DNA of 64,000 nucleotides from Lepidostoma basale (Eukaryota; Arthropoda; Insecta; Trichoptera; Lepidostomatidae), in assembly GCA_022606425.2 (NCBI GenBank), contig JAHDVF020000900.1:1-64000 (forward strand), written 5' to 3'. How positions within the stretch are numbered: position 1 is the first letter of the stretch; every line of letters starts with the position of its first letter. Under the pieces are notes generated by a model. The model was not told where the DNA came from and did not search any database. It saw nothing but the letters and a program-made list of their open reading frames with translations. This document shows positions 12,601 through 24,600 of this stretch, piece by piece. Made by a program: the position numbers and the translations under genes.

Positions 12601-15600
12601 AACCAAGAGGGACCCAGGCCACATTTAAACTACCTATTTCCTCTATGTCCCGCCGAAATGTAAATTTTACAACACGAAGTTATGGCGAATATAGAAGAAA
12701 TAAATTTGTCCATCACATCGTTACGATTTATGGTAGCGTGTAAACCGTCCTTAAGTCACATCCGCTTCAAACATGTTCATACATGTTTTCATACCGTTTT
12801 CATACACGCAAATGTTTATGTATGTAAAATGCGGGCCACACTGTGGTAAACAAGCTCTCCACAAGGGTAACCTTGGTGGGAGCTGTGGAGCCCGCGGTTG
12901 GTTTAGCGTCCACACTTGGTTTAAAACAAACTCTCCACATTAGACACTATTTTCGTATACGTCCGCACTCCACCGATGCACGGTGATTCAGGGTGCGATA
13001 TTACGAGCTACTTTTGGTAAAAACCCAATGACATGGAAATGGCTAATTATAAGTGTTTAGGGAAGAGTATTAGTCATCCAGTTCACACAATAAATTTGAG
13101 GCCAATTTGTTGAAATTTCAACCCCTAAATTACCTACCTAATTGCATGCAACAACAAAACCGGTTCAGTCGTACTGTTTCGCCGCTAACCGATTGATACC
13201 TATGAATTTAATATTCAAAATTAAAAAAATACTTATATTTCTATCTTTATACTCAAGGTCGAGCTGCAAAGGGCCTTTTACGGTCTCATATTTAAAAAAA
13301 ATCTTACGAAGTACGCTATTCAAATACCTACTTTATGTAAAGACAGAGAGATAGACAGATATATGTGTTTCTATCGTAGAAGTCAACAGACATATACATT
13401 TTATAAGAATAAAATTTTCAAAATAATCATTTTACAGAATAATGAAACGGAGCTCGTAATATTAAAATTTGAAACACAGTGCGACGCCGCTACGCAACTG
13501 ACTTTGACTGGTGGAATCAATCCGCCTAAACATGTGGAATGCGTGTTTTAAACTGTGGAATGCGTGTTTGTCGTGTTTACAACCGTGGATCCACACGCAT
13601 TCAGTATACAAATTTTGGTTTCAAACCAGTGTCCACACAGATTTAAACCGCCGGTGGAGAGCTTGTTTATCACAGTGTGGCCCGCCTTTTATTTTCTAAT
13701 ATATTTGCAGTGATGACTTTGAGAGTGAGAGATTTTTTTTTTTTTTTTTCATTATTAAAATTTTTTTTTCATTTATTTCTATTATTTTCAATTATTATTA
13801 TTTAAAAAAAAAAAAAATTTTTCCCAATTATTTTTTTCTTCCAATTATTATTATTATTATTTTTAATTATTTCTTTTTTTTTCAATTATTTCTTTTTTTC
13901 CCCAATTTTTTTTTTCTTAATTATTTTTTTTTCCAATTATTTTTTTTTTCAATTATTGATTTTTTTTCAATTATTTCTTTTTTATCTTCAATTATTATTT
14001 TTTTCTTAAATTTTTTTTTTCAATTATATTTTTTTTTCAATTATTATCTTTTTTTTCAATTATTATTATTTTTTAATTGTTTCTATTTTATTTTCAATTA
14101 CTTCTATTTTTTTCAATTATTATTTTTTTTCTCATTTATTTCCATTTTTTTCAATTATTTCCATTTTTTTTTTCAATTATTTCTATTTTTTTTCAATTAT
14201 TTATATATATTTTTCAATTATTTCTATATTTTTTTAAAATTATTTCTATATTTTTTTTCATATATTTCTATTATACTGTAAAGATGGTTTTCTAGTCTAT
14301 AGATGGTAATGCCACATAAGCCTCCCTTCCAGACATTCACAATTCCACCTTTTATCTGATATCCGGCTTCCTGGCATTATGTGTCACCACTCCAGAGTGC
14401 GTTTCACCACGGTGAGGCTGGAGATTGCGGCATAATGACGAGCTGTACTATATTTACAAAGCTCCCAGTCTCTCCACACAGGTCAGACTGAATAGACTGA
14501 GATGGACCGGTCACTTTCAGAGGATGCCGTCATCGCGAACCCCATAAAGATTGCTGGAGTGTCACCCAGGTGGTAGAAGACCAATTGGACGACCAAGGCT
14601 GCGATGAGAGGATGAAGTTAAGAGATGGGGCGAAATTGTTAGGAGCGTCAGATTGGAGGGTCGAAGCGGAGGACAGGAGGAGTTGGAGACGAAGAATACT
14701 GGAGGCTAACGCTCGATATGGGCTGTAGGGCCATCGATGAAGAAGGAGTTATATATCATTGTTCTAGAATAAAAAATTGGTTTAAATTTGCTTTTTTTTT
14801 TCTTTCAGGTGCAAGCACAAGCAATTCCCCAGAGGCCCCTCACGGCCACATTGGCCTCAGAGCCAAAGTCAAGAAGTCTCATTCACACCGCGCAACGCCC
14901 CAGAACCTGTACCCTCCGGAGGACATAACGTCCCCCAACGAGGACTACTTTGCCTCCTACGACTCGGACTATTCTCTCCAGATGAAGGCCAACTTCAGTT
15001 CTCTCATTTACGACGAGCCGGAGAACGCAGCCATCTTTCCGAATCCTGAAATGATGGTCTTCGAATCGGACAAAAATGGTAATTATTACATTTATATCAC
15101 TATAACATTTCACTTTTAGTACGTTTCCAAAGCAGAATCATGTCTCATAGATTCCAAAGCCATTATTATTATTTTTTTTGCTCCAAATTACTGCACGGAA
15201 GCACTATAAAACTACCATTCATATAGAAGTACAACAATGGTAATTAATTAAACAATATACCATCTTTATTATGTTATCAAGTTATTTATATTGTTTATAA
15301 AATTGCTGTGCGGAAGCACTATAAAACTATCGTGCATATATTATAGAAGAAAAGTGGTAATTATTAAAAAATAAATACCATAGCATGAAAGTAGAAAACA
15401 AAATCTTATAGGTTATCGCGCTGTAATTTATTTTGTGCCCCAGATTACTGCGCGGAAGCACTATAAAACTATCGTGCATATAAATCTATTTAGGCACCGC
15501 AATATTTTTTTTATCACATTTCGAACTTTCTATTGTAACTAATTTCTCACTAACTAACTAACCATCACGCCGTCTCCCCGAAGGGGTAGGCAGAATGAAT

Positions 15601-18600
15601 GGACTGCCACACTTTCCTGACATTTCTCTTGCTTCCCCAACATTCATACATCGTGTCATGCACGCGCGTCGATTTCTCTGACTCCTCACATGGCCGACAT
15701 TCAATATTTGATTTATTTGATCGTGCCACGTTTTCCTCGGTCTTCCTCTATTTCTGGTTCCATTTACACCATTAACATATAATTTTTTTACCATTCTTTC
15801 TTTATTCATTCTTTTCATATGTCCAAACCATCTTAATGATCCTTTCATTATTATTTGATAACCTATAAGATTTTGTTTTCTACTAAAGTACTAAAGTAGA
15901 AAACAAAATCTTATAGGTTATCGAGCTGTTATTTATTTTGTGCCCCAGATTACTGCGCGGAAGCACTATAAAACTATCGTGCATATATTAGTAAACGTAA
16001 CATTATTTTTCTAAAAACTGATAACAAAAATTCTTTTAAATTTTGCGCTACAAATTACTGCACCGTAGCACTATAAATCTGTTCCCACTTTCTATTGTAA
16101 CCAATTTCAGTTGGTATATATATTTTTTATATGCAGAAGAGCAGACACAGTCTTCGGCTCCGGACGTCCTTCCCGAGGTGGACCTCCCGAGCAACTGGCT
16201 GTCCGACAGCGACCTCCGCGAGAGGGACCGCATCGACAGCGTGGAGTACGTGTACTATGGGGCCCACAGGGGCGCCTCCTCGGGCCGGTGGGCAACCCCC
16301 GTCTGTGCGGGGGCCGGCGTGTCGGCGCTGCTGCTGCTGGCTGCCGCGCTCGCCCTGCTCAGGAGGAAGGGATTCCGCGCCAGCAAGATGTTCCCCGTGG
16401 AGGTCAACATGATTTGCTCGCTGCTGGTCACCAATTTAACGCTGCTGGTCGGCGTTCAGGTGAGAGAGCCAACTTTACCTAACATAAGAATAAAAAGCGC
16501 CAAAAGCGCCTAGTTTGCTTTTTACGATTTTTTCAAACATTAGTGATCAGCAAGATGTTCCCCATGGAGGATATACTGGCTTTTGGTATTAGTCAAATTA
16601 CCTGAGAAAATTCCTTTAAAATGTATAATTAGTTAACACATTGCAACACAATGCCGGCGAATCGCCGGTCAAGGTCAATTTGTCACTGACTCACAAAGCC
16701 GGCGATTCGCCGGTTTGTCTTTGAAGTGATTTTTTTTTTACATTAAAACGAATGACAATAACTTTATTCATAAAAATGACATAAATAAGTATATTTCGGT
16801 TACTGATTTCATAATAAAATGTAATATGATAATTTATTTCACATCTAATATAATATTTTAACATCTGTCAAAACATCCAAAATGGCCGAACGCACTCGTA
16901 AACAAACTCGTCGCGCTTGTAATATTTCATCAAATGAGGATGAAATACAGTGTATCCTTTTGGAAAGTGGCAGTGAGAACGAAGTTGATGAATATTCTAG
17001 CGATTTGAAAAAGAAGAGCGAATCTCGATGGGAATGTGAGAAATGTTTGGTGGCTCTTCACATGCCAGAATGCTTTAAAACTTATAACACTCTTCCAAAA
17101 CTACCTGGGGATGAGCCATAATGATCTAGCTTACGAACACAAAAAAATTATGCTTTACAATTTTTATTTTGTGTGTAATTTAGTCTTAATGAGTCAAAAT
17201 TGAATAGTTTGATCTTCTTCTTCTTTTAATAGATCTGACGATCTGTGACACAGAAATCATATCTCGTCGGATGATGAGATCCAGCTGTCCCTCCATATCT
17301 TGGGCTGTCTTTCAGGTAGGCGGTGTCCGGAGGGGATTTCATAAGCGGCTGTATATGCAAATCTGTCAACATCCATTCGGGCTACATGATCCCTCCAGTA
17401 TCTTCTTCCGGATCTACTCCACTGAACGAAATCCTCTATTTTGCAAGTTTTTCTTATGTCTTCGTTGCTGACACGATCTCGGAGAGTTTTTCCAGTAATT
17501 GATCTTAGGACCTCCATCTCCGATGTTCTTAGTAGTCCCTTGGTTCGCACAGTGTCGGCCCGCGTCTCTACAGCGTACGTCATGATAGGTCGCACGCATG
17601 TTTTATAAATTCTGATCTTGCTGTCGATGCGCATGTGCTTGTTCTTCCAGACCAGATTATTCAGACATCCTGACACGGCAGAGGCTTTACTGACTTGTTC
17701 TCGTACTTCGGTATAAAGGTCATTATGGCTGCAGATCTCTACTTCCAAATATCTGAAACTCATTACTTGCTCCACATTTGTTGCATGAACAAATTATGTC
17801 ATCTTTATTAGTGGTGCACATGATGCATGGCATTTGGCAATATAATTTTTTTTTTTTTTTTTTACGTATACGTGACAGGTAGCCAATCTATCGCCATTTT
17901 ATTGTCACGTGAATACTACGCCAGACCAAAGACAATGTGACAATCACACTGCCATCGCCGGGAATCGAACCCAGAACCTTCGGAATGGGAATCAGAGCTC
18001 TTACCACTCTGCCACGAAGGTCGTCATTCTTCTATTCTATCATTGTTCTATCATTGACGTCATATTCTATCATTGACGAGTTTTTTCCGGTGCCCGTATT
18101 CGGCAATTACTTCATCATTATTCAATAAATAATAAATAACTGGTCGACACTATTGACGTAACTCAACTTTACGATACCCCTTCTAACCGGTGTTGTCTGT
18201 TTTCTCGTTGTGAGTAGTTCGCTTCGACTAAGGTGTTGCTCTTGTTCCAGGATACTGCCGTGCAGACGCGCTGCGAGATAATCGCCCTGCTTCTGCACTA
18301 CATGCACCTCGTCTGCGCCTCCTGGATCACGGTGTACTGTTACGTGATCTCGGACAACGTCACGAAGGGATGCGTACCCAATCTGCGTTATAATTACCTC
18401 TTTGCGTACGGTGTACCGGCTGTCCTCGTACTGGTGAGTTGAATACAATTAAACCCCGATTCAAAATGATGAGAATAATAAAAAGGCGCCAAAAGCGTTA
18501 AAACGATTTTTTAAATCGCTAACATCACCAAGGTCCCCGCTGTCAATGAGCACCATAAGGGACGTAAGATTTCATAAAAATAAATAAACACCAAAAGCGT

Positions 18601-21600
18601 CTAGTAAGCGCTTTTTGACGAATTTTTAGAAAACCATTAACTTAACCAAGGCGGAGCTCCCGCCGACGATAAATACTATCAGCCCCTGGATCTCAGAACA
18701 GCTGAGCCCTACCAGGGACATAAGATTGCATATGAATAAAAAAAGCTCAAAAGCGTCTAGTGCGCTTTTAAACAATTAACAAAAAAATTATCATCACCAA
18801 AGTGGAATCGATAAACATCATTAGCCACTAGATTGCAAGTAGTCGAAGATAATATCGTAAGATTGCAAAAAAAAAGCGCCAAAAGCGCCTATCAAATAGC
18901 CTCCTATTTGATGTTTTTTTTTTAAAGTCGTTGCTTTCAGTGTGATAAGGTAAGAATTGAATTTTTATAGGAATTTCTTCCTACCAGCATCACCAGAGGC
19001 AGGTTCTACCGCAATAAGATTGCAATATTTCATGATCAGATAGTTATTGAAATACACCTTCCTCTAGTTCTTCTACGCCATCTCAATGGAGAGCTACGAG
19101 ACTAAGGACTACTGCTGGATGTCGCTGGAGAAGGGCATGCTCTTGGGGCTCATGGCGCCCGGGACGGCCCTCATCCTGGGCAATACGCTGGTGGCCATGG
19201 TGGGGCTGCGCGCCGTGTCGAGGAAGCGGCGCGAGGGGGTGGCCTCGTCGATACAGGCGCGCATCCAGGGCGCAGCCAAGTGCAGCCAGCAGGGTGAGTC
19301 TTTCAATACGCCACTTCTCCGTCTGTCGCGACAACCTTTTGCCTTCTCACCTGCACTCTTTCCTAAGAATTAGTCACACGAATTATTTTTCCCAACCGAT
19401 ATTAATCGATGTATCGAAGTCTATGGAATTCCATAATGATGTTATTAAAATAAACAAAAGTTTTAATTGTATCTCAATAGAGACGAAGATGCAAATTGGA
19501 AACTGAATATGGTTGATCGAGGTGTTTACAGGACTTATGACCTGTCATTGGTTGGGTTAAGCGCACGCTTTATGTAATTACAACATTCCCCATTCCACCT
19601 TTCTTTATGACCATGTCTGACAAATTTTTGGAAGTGAATTCTCCATAGATGGCGTTAGTATGTAGATTATATATAGTGTAGATTATGAAAGGATCATTAA
19701 GATGGTTTGGACATATTGAAAGAATGAATGAAGAAAGAATGGTAAAAAAAATATATGTTAATGATGTAAATGGAACCAGAAATAGAGGAAGACCGAGGAA
19801 AACGTGGTACGATCAAATAAATCAAATATTGAATGTCGGCCATGTGAGGAGTCAGAGAAATCGACGCGCGTGCATGACACGATGTATGAATGTTGAGTGA
19901 ATGTCAGGAAAGAAAAGTGTGGCAGTCCATTCTTTCTGCCTATCCCTTCGGGGAGACGGCGTGATGGTTAGTTAGTTAGTTAGTTAGTAATCTTAAAAAG
20001 ATTAACATATGTAATCAAAATCTTCATAGATGGCACATTGAAACTGACATGTGAAATCTGGCATAGGATTTTAACATATATATAATACAACTTCCAAAAA
20101 TTTGTCAGACATGGTCATAAAGAAAGGTGGAATGGGGAATGTTGTAATTACATAAAGCGTGCGCTTAACCCAACCAATGACGGGTCATGAGTCCTGTAAA
20201 CACCTTGATCAACCATATTCAGTTTCCAATTTGCATCTTCGTCTCTATTGAGATACAATTAAATCATGAATTGATAACCCACCATGGGTGAAATCCAGTA
20301 TTTGTATACAAGTATGAGTATACATTCACAAAAAATAAACAAAAGTTGTTTAAAAATAGAAAAACTAAAAATCCTATAAATGATGCCATCTTCAGAGGAC
20401 ATCTTCGAGTGTGCAGGCTTAAATATAATGTGTTACTTATATAGGTCTTTGGGGTATGTCTTTGGGGTATGAAGTGGTTAACAATTATAGGTGCATTGTT
20501 AGTTTAATTTCTGGGTATTTCTGTGGACAGTGATTGGCTGACTCTCTTTTTATAACAGGATTCTAAGAATTCGGAAAATATGATGACTAATTTTTGCCAA
20601 CCACTTCCACAAATAATCTGTGTAGAAGTGGCGGGGACATTATATTTAAGCCTGCACACTCGAAGATGTCCTCATAAGACGAAACACGTGTCGTGAATAT
20701 TTCATATCATTTATAGAATTTTTAGTTTTCTATTTTTAAAGGTATAAATGCTGGTGCTAAGATGAGTGATCTGTCTGTAAACTGTCTGCTTTACGCGGAC
20801 GATGCCGTTCTCGTTGCGGATAGTGCGGACGAATTACAAGTCTTGGTGTCGAATTACAAGTTCTGGTCCCAACCCTAATGTATGGAAGCGAAGCATGGAA
20901 CTGGCAGAAGAAGGATGAGAGTAGAATAAATGCGGTAGAGATGAGGTCCCTAAGACGTATGTGTGGTAGAATGATATACGACAGAATTTCAAATGCTGAT
21001 ATAAGAAAGGAATGTAGAGCGGAAGAAGGTATTATGAACAAAATTATGAAAGGATCGCTGCGTTGGTTCGGACATATGGAACGCATGGATGGAGAAAGAA
21101 TGGTTAAGAAAGTATACGTTAATGATGTAAATGGGGTACGGAGTCGAGGCAGACCGAGGAAAACATGGCATGAATCAAATTTTAAAGGTTGGTCATGTTA
21201 GAAGTCGGAGGAATCGACGTACGTGTATGACTCGTTGTATGAATGTGGAGTTTGCCAGGATAGAGTAGTGTGGCGGTCCATTCTCTCTGCCTACCCCTGC
21301 GGAGAAACGGCGTGATGGTTTGTTTGTTTTATATTTTTAAACAACTTTTGTTTATTTTAATAACATTCCCAACCGATCTTCGCAGGACTCTGGTTGTCGC
21401 CTAGCTCCATCAGCTCTTAGTGAAAAATTGCCGGAATGATAGCCATAGTTCAGTGCTGTGGAATCAAGTGTGGAAGAGAAGAAAAGGCAGCCCAATCGTT
21501 GAGTCGCTTCTTGGTGTCAGAGGAACAAACGCTTCAAGGACTCCCTAAAGCAAACTTGCAAAAGACTAACGTGGATTGTGATTGCTGGTAAAAGACTGCA

Positions 21601-24600
21601 ATGGCAGATCTAGGTGGAGAATAACGGTACATAAAGCGAAGAGGGTAGGAGAAGAAATATCATAGGGAGACGGTGACGGCTCCACTTCCAGCGCCTTCTT
21701 CTGCCCCAGAGTATGTGGGTCCAGGTACGAGTCCTCGGTCACATGCGTACCCAAGGTATATAGAATAATATGGTAAGATATTGCGCACGTAGCATGCTAT
21801 CCCTTTCTAATCATTTGCTGTCAAGTGACGTCATGTGGTGAACTCGAAATCGAAACGAAACTATAAACAAACCTAAATAACTATAAACAAGCTAAATCAA
21901 ATGGAGTTGATTTGCCATATCCAGTTAAAAATCTTTTTTATCGATGTAAAATGTTTTTCAAAATAAGAACAATGAACTTAAAGCTCATTGAAGATGCTAA
22001 CTCTAAAAAAAGAAAAATAAAAAAAACAATAACTTAAATAAAGAAAACGATTTGTCATAATTTATTTAATACAATTACAAAAACTTCTTTTAATTAGACG
22101 TAATAAATAAACAAAGAAAAATTCCATACCCAATGTATAAATATATACTCAACTCATACTACACAACCTAATGCTTGGGTCTCCACGTGACGTAGCTGCG
22201 CAGTAGATGTCAAAAATAAAACGCGGAATATCTTACCATATTTATTCTATATACCTTGATGCGTACCCACCACGGTGTAGGATGGTCTTCCTCGTACACG
22301 AGGGATAGTCTATGATAAATAAAATGGTCGTTTTAATTTGTATTCTTCTTCAAGTGCCCTGTCGGATCACCCCAACGTTGACGATCACCTCGGCGAATCT
22401 GTCCCTGTCCTGCGCCGCTCGGAACAGCTCCTCCGCACTTCGGATGCCGGTCCACTCCCTCACGTTTCGCAGCCAGGACATTTATCTCCTTCCGGGCCCT
22501 CGGCGTCCCTCGATTTTCCCCTCCAAAATCAGTTGGAGAAGGTGGTACTTTTCCGCATGCAGTATATGACCCAGATGTGAAATCTTTCAAACCTCGATAG
22601 TTGATAACACTTCCCTGTCAACTCTAGCTCGCCTCAGGACTTCGGTATTGGTAACCATGTCTGTCCAGGGACCTCTGAGGATTCGGCGATGGAACCACAT
22701 TTCAAATGTTTCCAGTCTGTTCAATGAGTTAACTTTCGGGGTCCACGTTTCACATCTGTACATTAAAACAGACCACACATAGCATTTGATCATTCTCTGG
22801 CGGAGTTTCGAGTTTATGTTATCATTGCAGAAGAGTGATTTCATTTTATTAAACGTAGCTTTTGCTGTCTCAATTTAGCATTTTATCTCTACATCTGGGT
22901 CAAGAGATTGCGTTAGTATGCTGCCGAGGTATTTAAATTTTTCCACCCTTTCAACGTTACGGCCGATGCAATACTGACCCACTGTGTAGTCAAGCCGTCC
23001 GAATGTCATCATTTGTATTCTTCTTCTTCTTTTTGTCCCGTCACACCTCCGTGGTGCATCGCATGCCTGATGCCTAACATCATCCCAAGTGAGGCCTGCT
23101 GCCTTAACCTCGTCCTGCAGGGTTCTTCTCGAGGTGGCTCTAGGTCTGCCTCGCTTTCTCTTTCCCCCCATAGGGGACCAGTCTAGTGCGCCCTGAGCGA
23201 TGCAAGCTGGGTTCCGTCTCAGAGTGTGACCGATCCACTGCCATTTGCGTCTAGCGACTTGTTCTCTAATTGGCTTTTCGCCTGCCATGGTCCAGAGAAC
23301 GACATTTGACACTGTTTGGGGCCAATAGATTTTGAATATTGAGCGAAGGCACCTCTTTATAAACACCTGGAGTTTACCAATAACGCTCGCGGTATACTTC
23401 CAAGTCTCACATCCGTACAGCAGTACGCTTTTAACGCTACTGCTGAATACTTGGAGCTTGAGCTTTCTCGAAATGATACCGGAGCGCCATACAGGGCGTA
23501 GCATAGCGAAAGCTCCCCTTGCCTTGTTGAGTCTGCTGGCTACATCTTCCTCCGTACCTCCCTAGCCCGCTATCATACTACCGAGGTAGCAGAAGCTGGT
23601 TGTGGTCACAAGGGGGACACCGTGGAGCAATATTGGGGTGGAGTCATTTGTGGACACTCGTAGGTCCACTTGTCATTTTATCATAAGATGGTATTGTTAG
23701 AAAGAGGGGATTGTTGTATGCCATTATTGGGTTTTTTATGCTGCGATTTCGCCCGTTTCAGCTGCCAAGTACGCCAGTTCGAACTCGCTGGCTAGCGTGG
23801 ATTCACGCAGGGGCGATGTGGCGTCCGATAACAAATCGCGTACGTTTGAAGACCAGGGTAACGTGGAGGGCACCTCTTGGATGCGAACGTGCTCGGCTGG
23901 ACAGGTGAGTTCCTTACACAAGACACTCAGTAGATTATTTATTATGTTTCATCATTTTTGACTCTATACTATGTGTAATTGTTCCTTCTAATTACTGTTT
24001 TATTATTATTATTATTTTATTTTCCACCTTTTATATTTTCTCCTATAAACAGTAACTAACCGTTCTTTTAATTAAAATATTTCATCAAGAACTTCAAAAT
24101 TATATCAAAGAAATTATTCAAATTGACACAGGAACAAAAACACATAAATATTCGAAAAACCACGAAAATTTGACATTTGATATATTATTGTAACCCCTGA
24201 TGATGTCAACATAGGTTGATGAAACAGCTATCGCGTAAAATAAAATACAATTGTGATATAAAAACAAAGTTTTAACTAACTAACTAACTTACCATCACGC
24301 CGTCTCCCTGAAAGGGTAGGCAGAAAGAATGAACTGTCACACTTTTACTGATGCGGCACTTCTTCCTTCTCTTTTCGCTCCGCGGGAGACGCGTTGTGAT
24401 GGTTTTACAATAAAATAAAAACGGAAAACAGTCGTAATCTTATTAAAACGTGAAATTAAATGTTTTTTTTTAACGAATAATCACAAGAAACAGCGACACG
24501 TGTCAAGTTTTGCGCGTGAAAATACACTGCGCGCGCAAGTCTTATCTTGTCGGCCGCCAGCCGACAACTGAAGGCCGTGCCACACTGTTTGAAACAAATT

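Larger units (their letters stand above)
15165..16085. repeat. Dispersed ~120-bp repeat, about five units
   Basis: Each unit has CAGATTACTGCGCGGAAGCA followed by CTATAAAACTATCGTGCATA. Units lie near 15180, 15300, 15425, 15930 and 16045. LINE-A at 15549-15852 interrupts the array. Lies in receptor intron 2; the last unit is about 50 bp from exon 3. Confidence 0.8.

Noticed and set aside
14077..14295. Phe/Ile-rich small ORF
   Set aside because: Product of the T-rich tract; no gene signal.
16048..16482. Alternative frames and the minus strand over receptor exon 3
   Set aside because: High GC opens several frames, but only the frame ending in TM1/TM2 matches splice phases of the neighbouring exons.
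16882..17121. A host gene for a 79-residue zinc protein
   Set aside because: The two halves resemble the two ends of a piggyBac transposase and the flanks look like transposon sequence.
17936..18024. A tRNA gene on the minus strand
   Set aside because: A and B boxes are present, but the sequence continues into a SINE body with poly(A) and a complete acceptor stem is not visible.
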